Assembly: GCF_008369065.1 (NCBI RefSeq)
Contig: NZ_VDFC01000003.1
Coordinates: forward strand, 21,194-58,961
Length of the DNA stretch: 37,768 nucleotides
From: Streptomyces apricus
GTDB lineage: Bacteria; Actinomycetota; Actinomycetes; Streptomycetales; Streptomycetaceae
Direction of reading: 5' to 3'
Of this stretch, positions 1-9,887 are shown one piece after another. Positions within the stretch are counted from its first letter, which is position 1, and each line of letters starts with the position of its first letter. The notes beneath the pieces were generated by a model. It made no database searches, had not been told where the DNA came from, and worked only from the letters and a program-made list of their open reading frames with translations. Made by a program: the position numbers and the translations under genes.

Positions 1-163
1 GAACGGGAAAACGCGGCCGTCACCGGATGCCCACGCTCCGCGTGCACCCCGGTAGCCTCGTCGGATCCATGCGCGCCCCGTCCCTCCCGGGTGCAGGCAG
101 AGGGCGTCGTGGCGCATTCTTGCTGTGTCAGCCACCCGGGCGGCGACGGACGAGGTGGGGCCG

Positions 164-2731
164 ATGACTGGGAGAGCCGAGCACGGGACCCGGACTCCCG
201 GACGCCTGGACCCGCTGCTCACCGGGGTCACGACGGAGGCGATCAGCGCGGCCGGGGGCTTCGCGGGGGGCGTGTACCTGCGCTCCGGCACTCCGGGGCT
301 GTTACGGCTGGCGGTCCTGTCGGGACTGCCCGGACCGCTCTTCCGCCCCTGGTGGCGCGTGCACGTGGACCGCAGGTTCCCGGTGGCCGACGCGTACCGG
401 CTGGGCGTCCAGGTGGTGCTCGCGGACGCCACGGAGACGATGCGCCGCTATCCCCAGTTCGCGGCGGGCCTGCCGTTCCAGTTCGGCTCGCTGTACGTGC
501 CGGTCGTGGGCGGGCCGACGACGTACGGCGTCCTGACGCTGCTGCGCCCGTCGGTGTCGGACGCCACCGAGGTGCTGCCCGACCGCGACCGCATGGCGCA
601 GCTGGCCGACGACCTGGGCGAGACGCTGCGGAAACTGGAGGAGGAGGGCGGGCCCGAGATCGCCTGGGACGTCGAGCCGCTCTGCGTGCGGCCGCTGGCC
701 AGCCATCCGCCCGCCGGGCGCATGGGCCGGTTCACCTGGGATCCGGCGTCCGGCGTGGTGACCACGGACAGCCGCCTGCACGCCCTGCTGGGGGTGCCGC
801 CGGGCCGGTCCACGGACACCCCGCAGGACCTCGCGGACGCGGTGGCCGCCTCCGACGCCCCGCAGATCCTGTCCGCGCTGCGGGAGACGTCCGTGGGCAG
901 GCCGCCGCCGCTGCCCCTGCCGGTGCACGCGGCCGACGGCGGACTGCGGCTGCTGGAGCTCTGGACCCCGGAGGAGCTGCCCCCGTCGTCGCGGCCGCAC
1001 ACCGTCCGGGGCCTCGTCCTGGACCCGGACATCGGCTCGGCGGGCGACGGGGCGGCCGACCTGCTCCCCGAGGGCGTCTTCTGCCTCGACCGGCTGGGCC
1101 TGATCGTCTACGCGAACGAGCGGGCCGCCGAGCTGCTGGGGTGCCCGCGCAAGCGGCTCCTGGGCAGACCTCTGGGCGAGGAGGTGCCGTGGCTGGAGCG
1201 GTCCGCCTACGAGGACCACCTCCGGGAGGCCCTGCTGTCCTCGGAACCGGTGCACTTCCACGTCGTACGGCCGCTGGACGGTGACTCCGAAGGCGCGCAG
1301 ACGCCCGCGCCGGAGCCCGGCGGCGGTGACTGGATGGCCGTCTCCGTCCACCCCGGACGCGACATCCTGACCTGCACCATCGTGCCCGCGAACCGGGTGG
1401 CCGAGCCCGCCCCCGACCCGGTGCCCGCATCCGAGGGGGCGCAGGCCGCCGGGGCGCCCCGGGCCGAGGGTCCGTCCGCCGGGATCACCTCGATGGCGCC
1501 GCTGTACCGGCCGATCGTCCTCGCGATCGCGCTGAACGAGGCGGTCACCGCGCGGCAGGTGTCCGCGGTCGTGATGCAGGAGCTGCTGCCGGCCTTCGGC
1601 GGCGGCCGGCTCGCCATCTACCTGCTGCAGGAACGACACCTCTACCTGGCCTGGGAGACGGGCTTCCCGCAGGGCTTCCTCGCGCCCTTCGAAGGGGTCG
1701 GCCTGGACGCGCGCATCCCCGGCGTGGAGACCCTCACCAGCGGCCGCCCGCTCTTCTTCGAGTCGATGCAGCAGCTCGCGACCGCCTACCCGGGCTTGCC
1801 GCTCGACGCGGCGGAGGGCTCCCGGGCCTTCCTGCCCCTGATCGCCTCCGGCCGCCCGGTCGGCTCCTGCATCCTGGGCTTCGACCGCTCCCGCAGCTTC
1901 AGCACCGAGGAGCGCACGGTGCTGACCGCCCTCGCCGGGCTGATCGCCCACGCCATGGAGAAGGCGCAGCGCTACGACAGCGAGGCCGCGCTCGCCCGGG
2001 GCCTGCAGCAGGCGCTCCTGCCGCGCCGCCTGTCCGCGCACCCGCAGCTGGAGACCGTCGGGCGCTATCTGCCGGGCACCCAGGGGATGGACGTCGGGGG
2101 CGACTGGTACGACGTCGTCGAGTCGGGCCACGGCCTGGCGCTCGTCATCGGGGACGTCCAGGGGCACGGTGTCCAGGCCGCCGCCACGATGGGGCAGCTG
2201 CGCAGCGCCGTACGGGCCTTCGCGCTCGGCGACCGGCCGCCCGACGAGGTCATGAGCGGCACCAACCACCTGCTGATCGACCTCGATCCCGGGCTGTTCG
2301 CCAGCTGCTGCTACATCCGGCTGGACCCGCTCACCGGTCTGGCGCGGGTGGCCCGGGCGGGGCACCCGCCGCCGATCCTGCGGTACCCGGACGGCCGTAC
2401 GCACGTCCTGGACATCCCCGGCGGTGTCGTCCTCGGCGTGGACCCGCAGGCCCACTACCCGGTGACGGAGCTGCGGCTGGACCCGGGGGCCGTCCTCGCG
2501 CTCTACACCGACGGACTCGTCGAGCGGCCCGGTGTCGACATCGACGAGGGGATCACCGCGCTGCGCGTCGCCCTGGCCCGGGCCGGTGCGCCCGCCGCCC
2601 GTCCCGGGGGCCGTTCGCTGTCGGGGGTCGCCGACCGGCTGACCGCCAAGGCCCGGCACGTCGCCGACCGGCCCGACGACATCGCGCTGCTGCTCGCCAC
2701 GCGCCGCTTCGAGCCGCGCGGGCACCGCTAG
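164..2731 (+). CDS. PAS/GAF-domain PP2C (SpoIIE-type) serine phosphatase, TTA-containing
   Basis: This is a multidomain protein phosphatase of the RsbU/SpoIIE class, expected to dephosphorylate an STAS anti-sigma-factor antagonist in response to a sensed signal. With the ATG at 164 it has 855 residues. A GAF-like region lies at about 20-165, a PAS fold at about 300-380 (GVFCLDRLGLIVYANERAA), a second GAF at about 445-600 and the PP2C domain at about 610-850. All metal-binding motifs are present: GGDWYD (D647), GDVQGHG, YTDGLVE and DDIALL. I chose ATG 164 over GTG 125 because GAGGTGGGG lies just upstream. Codon 47 (302-304) is TTA, inside the first GAF domain, so translation should depend on the bldA tRNA. 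It converges with the DUF2071 gene. Family certain; the signal and the partner are unknown. Confidence 0.93.
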   Translation: MTGRAEHGTRTPGRLDPLLTGVTTEAISAAGGFAGGVYLRSGTPGLLRLAVLSGLPGPLFRPWWRVHVDRRFPVADAYRLGVQVVLADATETMRRYPQFAAGLPFQFGSLYVPVVGGPTTYGVLTLLRPSVSDATEVLPDRDRMAQLADDLGETLRKLEEEGGPEIAWDVEPLCVRPLASHPPAGRMGRFTWDPASGVVTTDSRLHALLGVPPGRSTDTPQDLADAVAASDAPQILSALRETSVGRPPPLPLPVHAADGGLRLLELWTPEELPPSSRPHTVRGLVLDPDIGSAGDGAADLLPEGVFCLDRLGLIVYANERAAELLGCPRKRLLGRPLGEEVPWLERSAYEDHLREALLSSEPVHFHVVRPLDGDSEGAQTPAPEPGGGDWMAVSVHPGRDILTCTIVPANRVAEPAPDPVPASEGAQAAGAPRAEGPSAGITSMAPLYRPIVLAIALNEAVTARQVSAVVMQELLPAFGGGRLAIYLLQERHLYLAWETGFPQGFLAPFEGVGLDARIPGVETLTSGRPLFFESMQQLATAYPGLPLDAAEGSRAFLPLIASGRPVGSCILGFDRSRSFSTEERTVLTALAGLIAHAMEKAQRYDSEAALARGLQQALLPRRLSAHPQLETVGRYLPGTQGMDVGGDWYDVVESGHGLALVIGDVQGHGVQAAATMGQLRSAVRAFALGDRPPDEVMSGTNHLLIDLDPGLFASCCYIRLDPLTGLARVARAGHPPPILRYPDGRTHVLDIPGGVVLGVDPQAHYPVTELRLDPGAVLALYTDGLVERPGVDIDEGITALRVALARAGAPAARPGGRSLSGVADRLTAKARHVADRPDDIALLLATRRFEPRGHR

Positions 2732-2779
2732 GGGGTGTTGCGACAGGCCGTCGGTCGTCTGCGGCACCGACATGGCCGG

Positions 2780-2800
2780 TCGCGCGGTTCCCCGCGCCCC
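2780..2800. terminator. Short GC hairpin of the common Streptomyces intergenic type
   Basis: GCGCGG-TTCC-CCGCGC (2782-2797) forms a 6-bp stem between two convergent genes. The word CGCGGTTCCCCGCGCCCC resembles a small palindromic element that I recall as abundant between Streptomyces genes. It probably acts as a bidirectional terminator. There is no T-run. Confidence 0.5.
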
Positions 2801-2801
2801 T

Positions 2802-3587
2802 TCAGGGCATGGCCGGACCACCGCGTGGCGGGCCCGCCGTCGCGCGGCCCAGGCGGACCGGGACGCCGGGCGAGTACAGCACGCTCACCGGCTCCCCCTC
2901 GGGCGCGGGCAGTCCGGCGGACCGGACGAGGTTCTCCTCGCACGCGACCAGCGTCGCGCGGTGCAGCGGCCAGCGCGGATGGTCGTTGGGCAGGAAGCGC
3001 GCACCGCCGGAGAAGGGGTTGTGCATGCCCCAGCGGGCGGTCAGGAAGTGTTCGAGCGCGGTGGGCTCGGCTATCCGCTCCCCGGGCCGGACGACGAGAC
3101 GGCTGTACGCGCCCCGCGGGCCCGGCAGGCGGCGGGTGCTGGTGTAGGCGACGGTGTCGCCGTCGGTGCGCACGGACATGCGGGACCACACGTACGGCAG
3201 CCGGAAGCCGAGGCGCCCCATGAGCACCGGTACGAGCCGGGAGGCATCCATGGAGCGGAAGACCACGCCGCGCCGCCCGTACCCGTCCACCGAGTACAGC
3301 CGTACGTTGGTCTCCGGGAACGAGCCGAAGTAGGGCACGCCCGGGGTCCGCCACCAGGCCACCCGGTGCATGCGGAAGGCGACCAGGCCGACGAAGGTCG
3401 CGCCGTCCAGGGTGTCGGGGACGGTGCCGGCGGGCAGCAGCCCCGCCACGGCCGCCGGGTCGACGGCCCAGTGCACGAAGGCGAGGTCCAGCCACTCCTG
3501 CGTCAGCAGCGGGCGGTGCAGCGGGTGCGGGGCGTCCGGGGTGACCGGCTCCGGCGCGGACGAGGTGATCGGCACGGGCGCCAGCAT
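2802..3587 (-). CDS. DUF2071 (YqjF-like) protein
   Basis: A 261-residue protein of the DUF2071/YqjF family. The diagnostic regions are LTQEWLDLAFVHWAVDP near the N-terminus, followed by LLPAGTVPDTLDGATFVGL, then PYFGSFPETNVRLYSVDG in the middle and FLTARWGMHNPFSGG later. Members resemble the acetoacetate-decarboxylase fold, but no general biochemical role is known. No signal peptide or membrane segment is visible. It is transcribed toward the preceding phosphatase gene and ends 70 bp from it. The next gene upstream, a small unknown on the same strand, ends 81 bp before this start, so the two could be co-transcribed. Family assignment is firm; function is not inferred. Confidence 0.88.
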   Translation of the reverse strand: MLAPVPITSSAPEPVTPDAPHPLHRPLLTQEWLDLAFVHWAVDPAAVAGLLPAGTVPDTLDGATFVGLVAFRMHRVAWWRTPGVPYFGSFPETNVRLYSVDGYGRRGVVFRSMDASRLVPVLMGRLGFRLPYVWSRMSVRTDGDTVAYTSTRRLPGPRGAYSRLVVRPGERIAEPTALEHFLTARWGMHNPFSGGARFLPNDHPRWPLHRATLVACEENLVRSAGLPAPEGEPVSVLYSPGVPVRLGRATAGPPRGGPAMP

Positions 3588-3668
3588 CGCAGGGCCGCGC
3601 CCCGGACAGGGCGGGATCCCGCGCCGTGTGACGCATCCGGCAGCGGTTTCGGGAGAGGGCGGCGGCCG

Positions 3669-4100
3669 TCAGACGTCGGTGGGCAGCCCGCTGACCTCGG
3701 CGATGCCCCGCAGTTCCTCGTCCTGACGGTGGCGCTCCCCGATGAACTCGGCGATCTCCTGGCAGCGGGCGGGGTCGGCCGCGGTGCCGGAGTCGGTGAC
3801 GACCCGGACGGAGCCGCCCTCCTCCGTCTCGATCTCGACGATCTGGTTGTCCATGCGGCCCGTGACGGCGACGGCCACGACGAGGGACGCCTCGTCGCGG
3901 ATCTCCTGGGAGACACCGGCGCCGTCCGCGCCCTCCAGATCGAGCTCGATCGGTCCGGCCCGTTGCTCCTGCATGGCTTCGAGCACGGGTTCGACCATGC
4001 GGAGCAGGAGCGCGTAGTCGGACGGGGTCATCCGCACCCGCAACAGGTCGAGGTAGAGGTCGACGGGCCGGCCTTCGGGCGGAAATTCTGATTCGGTCAT
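3669..4100 (-). CDS. Small acidic hypothetical protein
   Basis: I do not recognise a family. The reading frame encodes 143 residues from the ATG at 4100, with GGGGAAG about 10 nt upstream; an alternative ATG at 4127 would add nine residues but has no better site. The protein is acidic and soluble, with no signal peptide or membrane segment. It has a helical start (VDLYLDLLRVRMTPSDYALLLRMVEPVLEAM), then a beta-rich middle (SLVVAVAVTGRMDNQIVEIETE), and a C-terminal helix with ERHRQDEELRGIAEVSGLP. GC3 is strongly biased, so it is very likely a real gene. It lies between the helicase and DUF2071 genes, all on the minus strand. Confidence 0.7.
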   Translation of the reverse strand: MTESEFPPEGRPVDLYLDLLRVRMTPSDYALLLRMVEPVLEAMQEQRAGPIELDLEGADGAGVSQEIRDEASLVVAVAVTGRMDNQIVEIETEEGGSVRVVTDSGTAADPARCQEIAEFIGERHRQDEELRGIAEVSGLPTDV

Positions 4101-4198
4101 GGGACTCGACTTCCCCGATGTGGGCAATGTGATCGCATCTGTCCCCAGAATGCTGGATCCACCGCCGCCGCGCCGCCCGGCAGCGCCGCCGGTCCCGC

Positions 4199-4238
4199 CG
4201 GGCTCCGGGGCGGGCGTTCCCGCGCGCCCCGGAGCCCG
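4199..4238 (-). terminator. Perfect 14-bp hairpin after the helicase gene
   Basis: CGGGCTCCGGGGCG (4199-4212) pairs perfectly with 4225-4238 around a 12-nt loop. It starts 7 nt after the minus-strand stop codon of the DEAD-box helicase. Like many Streptomyces terminators it lacks a U-tract. Confidence 0.7.
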
Positions 4239-4244
4239 CCCGGG

Positions 4245-5771
4245 TTACGCCCCCCGGCGGACGCGGGCCGCCTTTCGCGCCTCCGCCGTGCGGCGGGCCT
4301 CCGCGGTACGGCGGGACTCGCCGCCGGAGCGGCCCGGGCGGGTGCCCATGCCGCGGAAGGGGGCGCCGCCGCGCTGCGGGCGCTCCGTGACCGGGGCGCT
4401 GCCGGCGACGGGGACGCCGGACGGTGCCTGGGCGCCGGTGATGCGGCTCAGCTCGGCCTCGCCGGAGCGGACCTGGGTGACCTGCGGCCGGATGCGGGCG
4501 TCGGACAGCAGGCGGGTCATGTCGCGGCGCTGGTTGGGCAGGACCAGCGTGACGACGCTGCCGGACTCGCCGGCCCGGGCGGTGCGGCCGCCGCGGTGCA
4601 GGTAGTCCTTGTGGTCGCCGGGCGGGTCGACGTTCACGACGAGGTCGAGGTCGTCGACGTGGATGCCACGGGCCGCCACGTTGGTCGCCACCAGCACGGT
4701 GACCGCGCCGGACTTGAACTGCGCGAGCGTCCGGTTGCGCTGGGGCTGCGACTTGCCGCCGTGCAGGGCCGCGGCCCGCACCCCGCTGCCGAGCAGGTGC
4801 TTGGTGAACTGGTCGACGGAGTGCTTGGTGTCCAGGAACATGAGCACGCGCCCGTCCCGGGCGGCGATCTCCGTGGCGGTGGCGTACTTGTCCGCGCCGT
4901 GCACGTACAGCACGTGGTGCTCCATCGTGGTGACGGCGCCCGCCGACGGGTCGACGGAGTGGACCACCGGGTCGTGGAGGTAGCGGCGCACCAGGAGGTC
5001 GATGTTGCGGTCCAGCGTCGCGGAGAACAGCAGGCGCTGCCCGTCGGGCCTCACCAGGTCCAGGAGCGCGGTGACCTGGGGCATGAAGCCCATGTCGGCC
5101 ATCTGGTCGGCCTCGTCCAGGACGGTGATCGCGACCCGGTCGAGGCGGCAGTCCCGGCGCTCGACGAGGTCCGCCAGGCGGCCCGGGGTGGCGACGACGA
5201 CCTCGGCGCCGGAGCGCAGCGCGCCGGCCTGCCGGCCGATCGACATGCCGCCGACGACGGTGGCCATGCGCAGCCGCAGGGCCTTGGCGTACGGGGTGAG
5301 CGCGTCGGTGACCTGCTGGGCCAGCTCGCGGGTGGGGACGAGCACCAGGGCCAGCGGCTGCTTCGGCTCGGCGCGCCGCCCGGCCGTGCGGGCGAGGAGC
5401 GCGAGGCCGAAGGCGAGGGTCTTGCCGGAGCCGGTGCGGCCCCGGCCGAGCACGTCGCGGCCGGCGAGGGAGTTCGGCAGGGTGGCCGCCTGGATCGGGA
5501 ACGGCTCGCGCACGCCGAGGCCGGTGAGCGTCTCCAGCACCTCGGCGGGCAGGCCCAGCTCCGCGAAGGAGGTGACCGCCGGGAGCGCGGGGGTGACGGT
5601 GGCGGGCGGCGCGAACTCACCCTGCACGGCGGCGGGACGCCGTGCGCCGCCGCCCGGACGGGTGCCGGGACGGCCCTGTCCCGGCGTGCGGGAGCGGCCG
5701 CCGCGGTCGGAGCCGAATCCGTCCTTGCGGTTGTTTGCGAAACGGTCGTTCGTGCGAGCTGATCGGTTCAT
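4245..5771 (-). CDS. DEAD-box ATP-dependent RNA helicase
   Basis: A 508-residue DEAD-box helicase that unwinds RNA duplexes in the cytoplasm. After a basic, disordered N-terminus (about 1-65, rich in R and G) come the Q-motif region (FAELGLPAEVLETL, PFPIQAATLP), motif I GRTGSGKT, Ia PTRELAQQ, Ib TPGRL, II DEAD, III SAT, then the second RecA domain with ATNVAARGIHVDDL and motif VI HRGGRTAR. The tail after about 410 is again basic and contains tandem RRTAEA. Motif I begins with R rather than the usual A before TGSGKT. The ATG at 5771 has GAGGAAGG upstream. The next gene on the same strand encodes a cold-shock protein, which fits a cold or RNA-structure role, but a strong terminator separates the two. 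Confidence 0.95.
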   Translation of the reverse strand: MNRSARTNDRFANNRKDGFGSDRGGRSRTPGQGRPGTRPGGGARRPAAVQGEFAPPATVTPALPAVTSFAELGLPAEVLETLTGLGVREPFPIQAATLPNSLAGRDVLGRGRTGSGKTLAFGLALLARTAGRRAEPKQPLALVLVPTRELAQQVTDALTPYAKALRLRMATVVGGMSIGRQAGALRSGAEVVVATPGRLADLVERRDCRLDRVAITVLDEADQMADMGFMPQVTALLDLVRPDGQRLLFSATLDRNIDLLVRRYLHDPVVHSVDPSAGAVTTMEHHVLYVHGADKYATATEIAARDGRVLMFLDTKHSVDQFTKHLLGSGVRAAALHGGKSQPQRNRTLAQFKSGAVTVLVATNVAARGIHVDDLDLVVNVDPPGDHKDYLHRGGRTARAGESGSVVTLVLPNQRRDMTRLLSDARIRPQVTQVRSGEAELSRITGAQAPSGVPVAGSAPVTERPQRGGAPFRGMGTRPGRSGGESRRTAEARRTAEARKAARVRRGA

Positions 5772-5959
5772 GGAGAACCTTCCTCGATATGGCACGTATC
5801 GAGGAATTCCCGGCGGATGGCGAAGCCGGACGAATTGCAAGAACGAGCCGAATAAAAATCGGAACCGGGCCGGTCGGGCCGGCACGGCACACCGGGTCGC
5901 AACAGCGTGGCCGCGGCGGACATTCCCGCCGCGGGGCCCGGGGCGCGGAGAACGCAACA

Positions 5960-5993
5960 AGCTGGGGTCCCACCTCCAGGTGGGACCCCAGCT
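5960..5993 (-). terminator. 16-bp perfect inverted repeat after the first csp gene
   Basis: AGCTGGGGTCCCACCT (5960-5975) is followed after two bases by its exact complement (5978-5993). It lies 19 nt after the minus-strand stop of the cold-shock gene, and would isolate that short mRNA from the helicase gene downstream. Confidence 0.85.
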
Positions 5994-6011
5994 GCTGTGT
6001 GCGCTACGGCA

Positions 6012-6215
6012 TCAGGCAGGAGTGATGTTCTCCGCCTGCGGGCCCTTCTGGCCCTGCGTGACGTCGAAGGTCACCTTCTGGCCCTCCTGCAGCTCGCGGA
6101 AGCCCGAGGTGGCGATGTTCGAGTAGTGGGCGAAGACGTCCGGGCCGCCGCCGTCCTGCTCGATGAAGCCGAAGCCCTTTTCCGAGTTGAACCACTTGAC
6201 GGTTCCAGTAGCCAT
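6012..6215 (-). CDS. Cold-shock protein, CspA family (copy 1)
   Basis: A 67-residue single-domain cold-shock protein that binds single-stranded nucleic acid and acts as an RNA chaperone. The signature [20 protein letters not shown] carries RNP1 (KGFGFI), and DVFAHYSNI carries RNP2. The ATG at 6215 follows GAAAGGGAT. A convincing promoter lies about 160 nt upstream, giving the long leader typical of regulated csp mRNAs, and a 16-bp terminator follows. A near-identical paralogue lies at 22812-23015, differing mainly in the N-terminal MAKG/MATG and in VVNF/KVTF. Transcription of this one is divergent from the dehydrogenase gene at 6506. Confidence 0.96.
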   Translation of the reverse strand: MATGTVKWFNSEKGFGFIEQDGGGPDVFAHYSNIATSGFRELQEGQKVTFDVTQGQKGPQAENITPA

Positions 6216-6411
6216 TTTTTTATCCCTTTCGGGGCAGTACCCGGGGCCCGCACCGTGTGGACCCCTGTGACGCCGCAATTGACCCCGTCCGGAATGAAAT
6301 GCCGGAAATACAAAAGTGCCCGACGAATACGAATTCGCCTGCGGCACTTGAAGTGTGCGGGAACTACAACTGCAACTGGATCAAGACTAGCACGCAGGGC
6401 CCGTTCGGCAA
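6216..6411 (-). promoter_or_regulatory. Promoter and long structured leader of csp copy 1
   Basis: On the minus strand TTGCCG (6406-6411) and TAGTCT (6384-6389) are separated by 16 bp, a good housekeeping-sigma promoter. Transcription would start near 6377, giving a leader of about 160 nt. The leader can fold: AAGTGCC (6314-6320) pairs with GGCACTT (6343-6349), with an inner CGAAT/ATTCG pairing. A long structured leader is characteristic of csp genes whose translation is temperature-controlled; that role here is inference. Confidence 0.6.
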
Positions 6412-6505
6412 CGGGACGACGACACCCCGGGTAACCCCCGCGCACGGCCCTCGGGGGTGCTGCACGCCTATGGAAACTGACGGCTCGTCAGGTTACGCTC
6501 CGCGC

Positions 6506-7579
6506 ATGATTCCCACGGTGGTCTGGGGTACCGGAAACGTGGGCCGCGCGGCGATCCGCGCGGTCGAGGCGCACCCGACGCTCGACCTCGCCGCGGTGCT
6601 CGTCCACAGCCCCGGCAAGGTGGGCCGCGACGCGGGCGACCTGGCCGGTCTGGGCCGGGGCCTGGGCGTCGCGGCGACCGACGACGTCGACGCCGTACTG
6701 GCCGCCGGCCCCCGGGCCGTCGTGTACGCGGCCTCGGGCGACCTGCGGCCCGACGAGGCCCTGGCCGACGTCGGCAGGGCGGTCCGCGGCGGCGCCGTGG
6801 TGGTGACGCCGTCGCTGTACCCGCTCTACGACCGGCGCGGGGCCCCACCCGAGTTCCGCGAGCCCGTGCTCGCCGCCGTCGCGGCCGGCGGCGGGTCGCT
6901 GTTCGTCTCCGGCGTCGACCCGGGCTGGGCCAACGACGTGCTGCCGCTGCTGGTGAGCGGGCTGGGCACGGTCGTCGACGGCATCCGCTGCCAGGAGGTC
7001 TTCGACTACTCCACGTACGACCAGGAGGAGTCGGTGCGGTTCCTGGTCGGGATGGGGCAGCCCATGGAGTACGAGCCGCCGATGCTCGCCCCGTCGGTCC
7101 CGACGATGGTGTGGGGCGGGCAGATCCGGCTGCTGGCCAGGGCCCTGGAGGCCGAGGTCGACGAGATCCGCGAGACCCTGGAGCGACGTCCGCTCGACAC
7201 CACCGTGCGGACCCGGACGATGGGGGTGTTCGAGGCCGGCACCCAGGGCGCGGTGCGCTTCGAGGTGCAGGGCTTCGTCGGGGGCGAACCGCGCCTCGTC
7301 ATCGAGCACGTCACCCGGATCCACCCGTCCTGCGCCCCGGACTGGCCGGTGCCGCCCGACGGCGACGGGGCGCACCGCGTGATCGTCGAGGGCCGTCCGC
7401 GCATCGTCGTCACGGTCGAGGCGGACGACGAGGGCGAGAACCGCTCGGCGGGCGGCAACGCCACGGCCGTCGGCCGGCTGATCGGCGCCGTCGAGTGGCT
7501 GGTGGCCGCGGAACCGGGACTGTACGACGCGCTCGACGTGCCGCTGCGGCCGGCGGCCGGACGGCTCGGCAGGAAGTGA
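6506..7579 (+). CDS. NAD(P)-binding dehydrogenase, dihydrodipicolinate-reductase-like N-terminal fold
   Basis: A 357-residue Rossmann-fold oxidoreductase. The N-terminus VVWGTGNVGRAAIRAV is a GxGxxG dinucleotide site, and the layout matches DapB-N-like amine/2,4-diaminopentanoate dehydrogenase-type proteins common in actinomycetes. The substrate is not known. I chose ATG 6506 because homologous folds begin directly with the beta-strand before GxGxxG; an in-frame ATG at 6470 would add 12 unstructured residues. No strong ribosome site precedes 6506. It lies 25 bp upstream of an AhpD-like gene on the same strand, so the two are probably one operon. Confidence 0.85.
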   Translation: MIPTVVWGTGNVGRAAIRAVEAHPTLDLAAVLVHSPGKVGRDAGDLAGLGRGLGVAATDDVDAVLAAGPRAVVYAASGDLRPDEALADVGRAVRGGAVVVTPSLYPLYDRRGAPPEFREPVLAAVAAGGGSLFVSGVDPGWANDVLPLLVSGLGTVVDGIRCQEVFDYSTYDQEESVRFLVGMGQPMEYEPPMLAPSVPTMVWGGQIRLLARALEAEVDEIRETLERRPLDTTVRTRTMGVFEAGTQGAVRFEVQGFVGGEPRLVIEHVTRIHPSCAPDWPVPPDGDGAHRVIVEGRPRIVVTVEADDEGENRSAGGNATAVGRLIGAVEWLVAAEPGLYDALDVPLRPAAGRLGRK

Positions 7580-7604
7580 CGCCCCGCGGGCGAAGGAGGA
7601 GCGG

Positions 7605-8087
7605 ATGAACGTCGACGTCCCCGCCGGCAAGGACCCGATCGCGTACGTGTGGGGCGAGATGGTCCCCGGCATCGGCCCCGCCGCCGCCGACTTCTCGCTG
7701 GCCGTGTACGCCCACACGACGCTCGCCCTGCGGGAGTTCGAGGCCGCGCGGCTGCGGATCGCGCAGATCAACGGGTGCCTCTTCTGCCTCGACTGGCGCA
7801 CCGAACGGGACGGGCACAAGGTCGAGGAGGGGTTCGCCGACGCGGTGGCGCGATGGCGCACGACCGACGCCCTGGACGGGCGGGCGCGGCTGGCCGCCGA
7901 GTACGCGGAGCGCTACGCCCTGGACCACCACGGTCTCGACGAGGAGTTCTGGGAGCGGATGACCGCGCACTACAGCCAGGCCGAGATCGTGGAGCTGACC
8001 ATGAGCCTCGGTTCCTGGCTGGCGTTCGGCCGCCTCAACCGCGTCCTGGGGCTCGACGCCCTGTGCGTCCTGCCGGGGCACGGATAG
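7605..8087 (+). CDS. AhpD-like / carboxymuconolactone-decarboxylase-family protein
   Basis: A 160-residue all-helical protein of the CMD/AhpD superfamily. The core ARLRIAQINGCLFCLDWR carries the CxxC pair expected of peroxidase-like members. The usual CxxCxxxH motif is incomplete: the histidine position is Arg in CLFCLDWR, so a classical AhpD proton relay is doubtful. The ATG at 7605 has a near-perfect AGGAGGAG site. It follows the dehydrogenase by 25 bp and converges with the cholesterol oxidase gene. The pairing suggests a shared oxidation or detoxification step, but no substrate can be assigned. Confidence 0.88.
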   Translation: MNVDVPAGKDPIAYVWGEMVPGIGPAAADFSLAVYAHTTLALREFEAARLRIAQINGCLFCLDWRTERDGHKVEEGFADAVARWRTTDALDGRARLAAEYAERYALDHHGLDEEFWERMTAHYSQAEIVELTMSLGSWLAFGRLNRVLGLDALCVLPGHG

Positions 8088-8102
8088 GCCCGCGGAGGTC
8101 CG

Positions 8103-8152
8103 GGACCGTCCGGTCCGGGCGGCCCCGGTTCCGTACGGCCCCGGTTCCGTAC
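8103..8152. repeat. Hairpin plus 16-bp perfect tandem repeat between convergent genes
   Basis: GGACCG-TC-CGGTCC (8103-8116) is a short dyad. It is followed by two exact tandem copies of GGCCCCGGTTCCGTAC (8121-8136 and 8137-8152). The block fills the gap between the convergent AhpD-like and cholesterol oxidase stop codons and probably serves as a bidirectional terminator region. Confidence 0.6.
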
Positions 8153-8160
8153 GGCCGCCG

Positions 8161-9861
<1,701 letters not shown>

Positions 9862-9887
9862 ACTTTCGAACGATCACAAACGGGGCA

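Noticed and set aside
302..2821. 839-residue minus-strand open frame opposite the first phosphatase
   Set aside because: Antisense shadow; composition is low-complexity Arg/Gly/Pro with no domains, while the plus frame has clear PP2C, PAS and GAF motifs.
5907..6434. Plus-strand frame over the first csp gene
   Set aside because: Antisense of a conserved cold-shock gene and its leader; no independent support.
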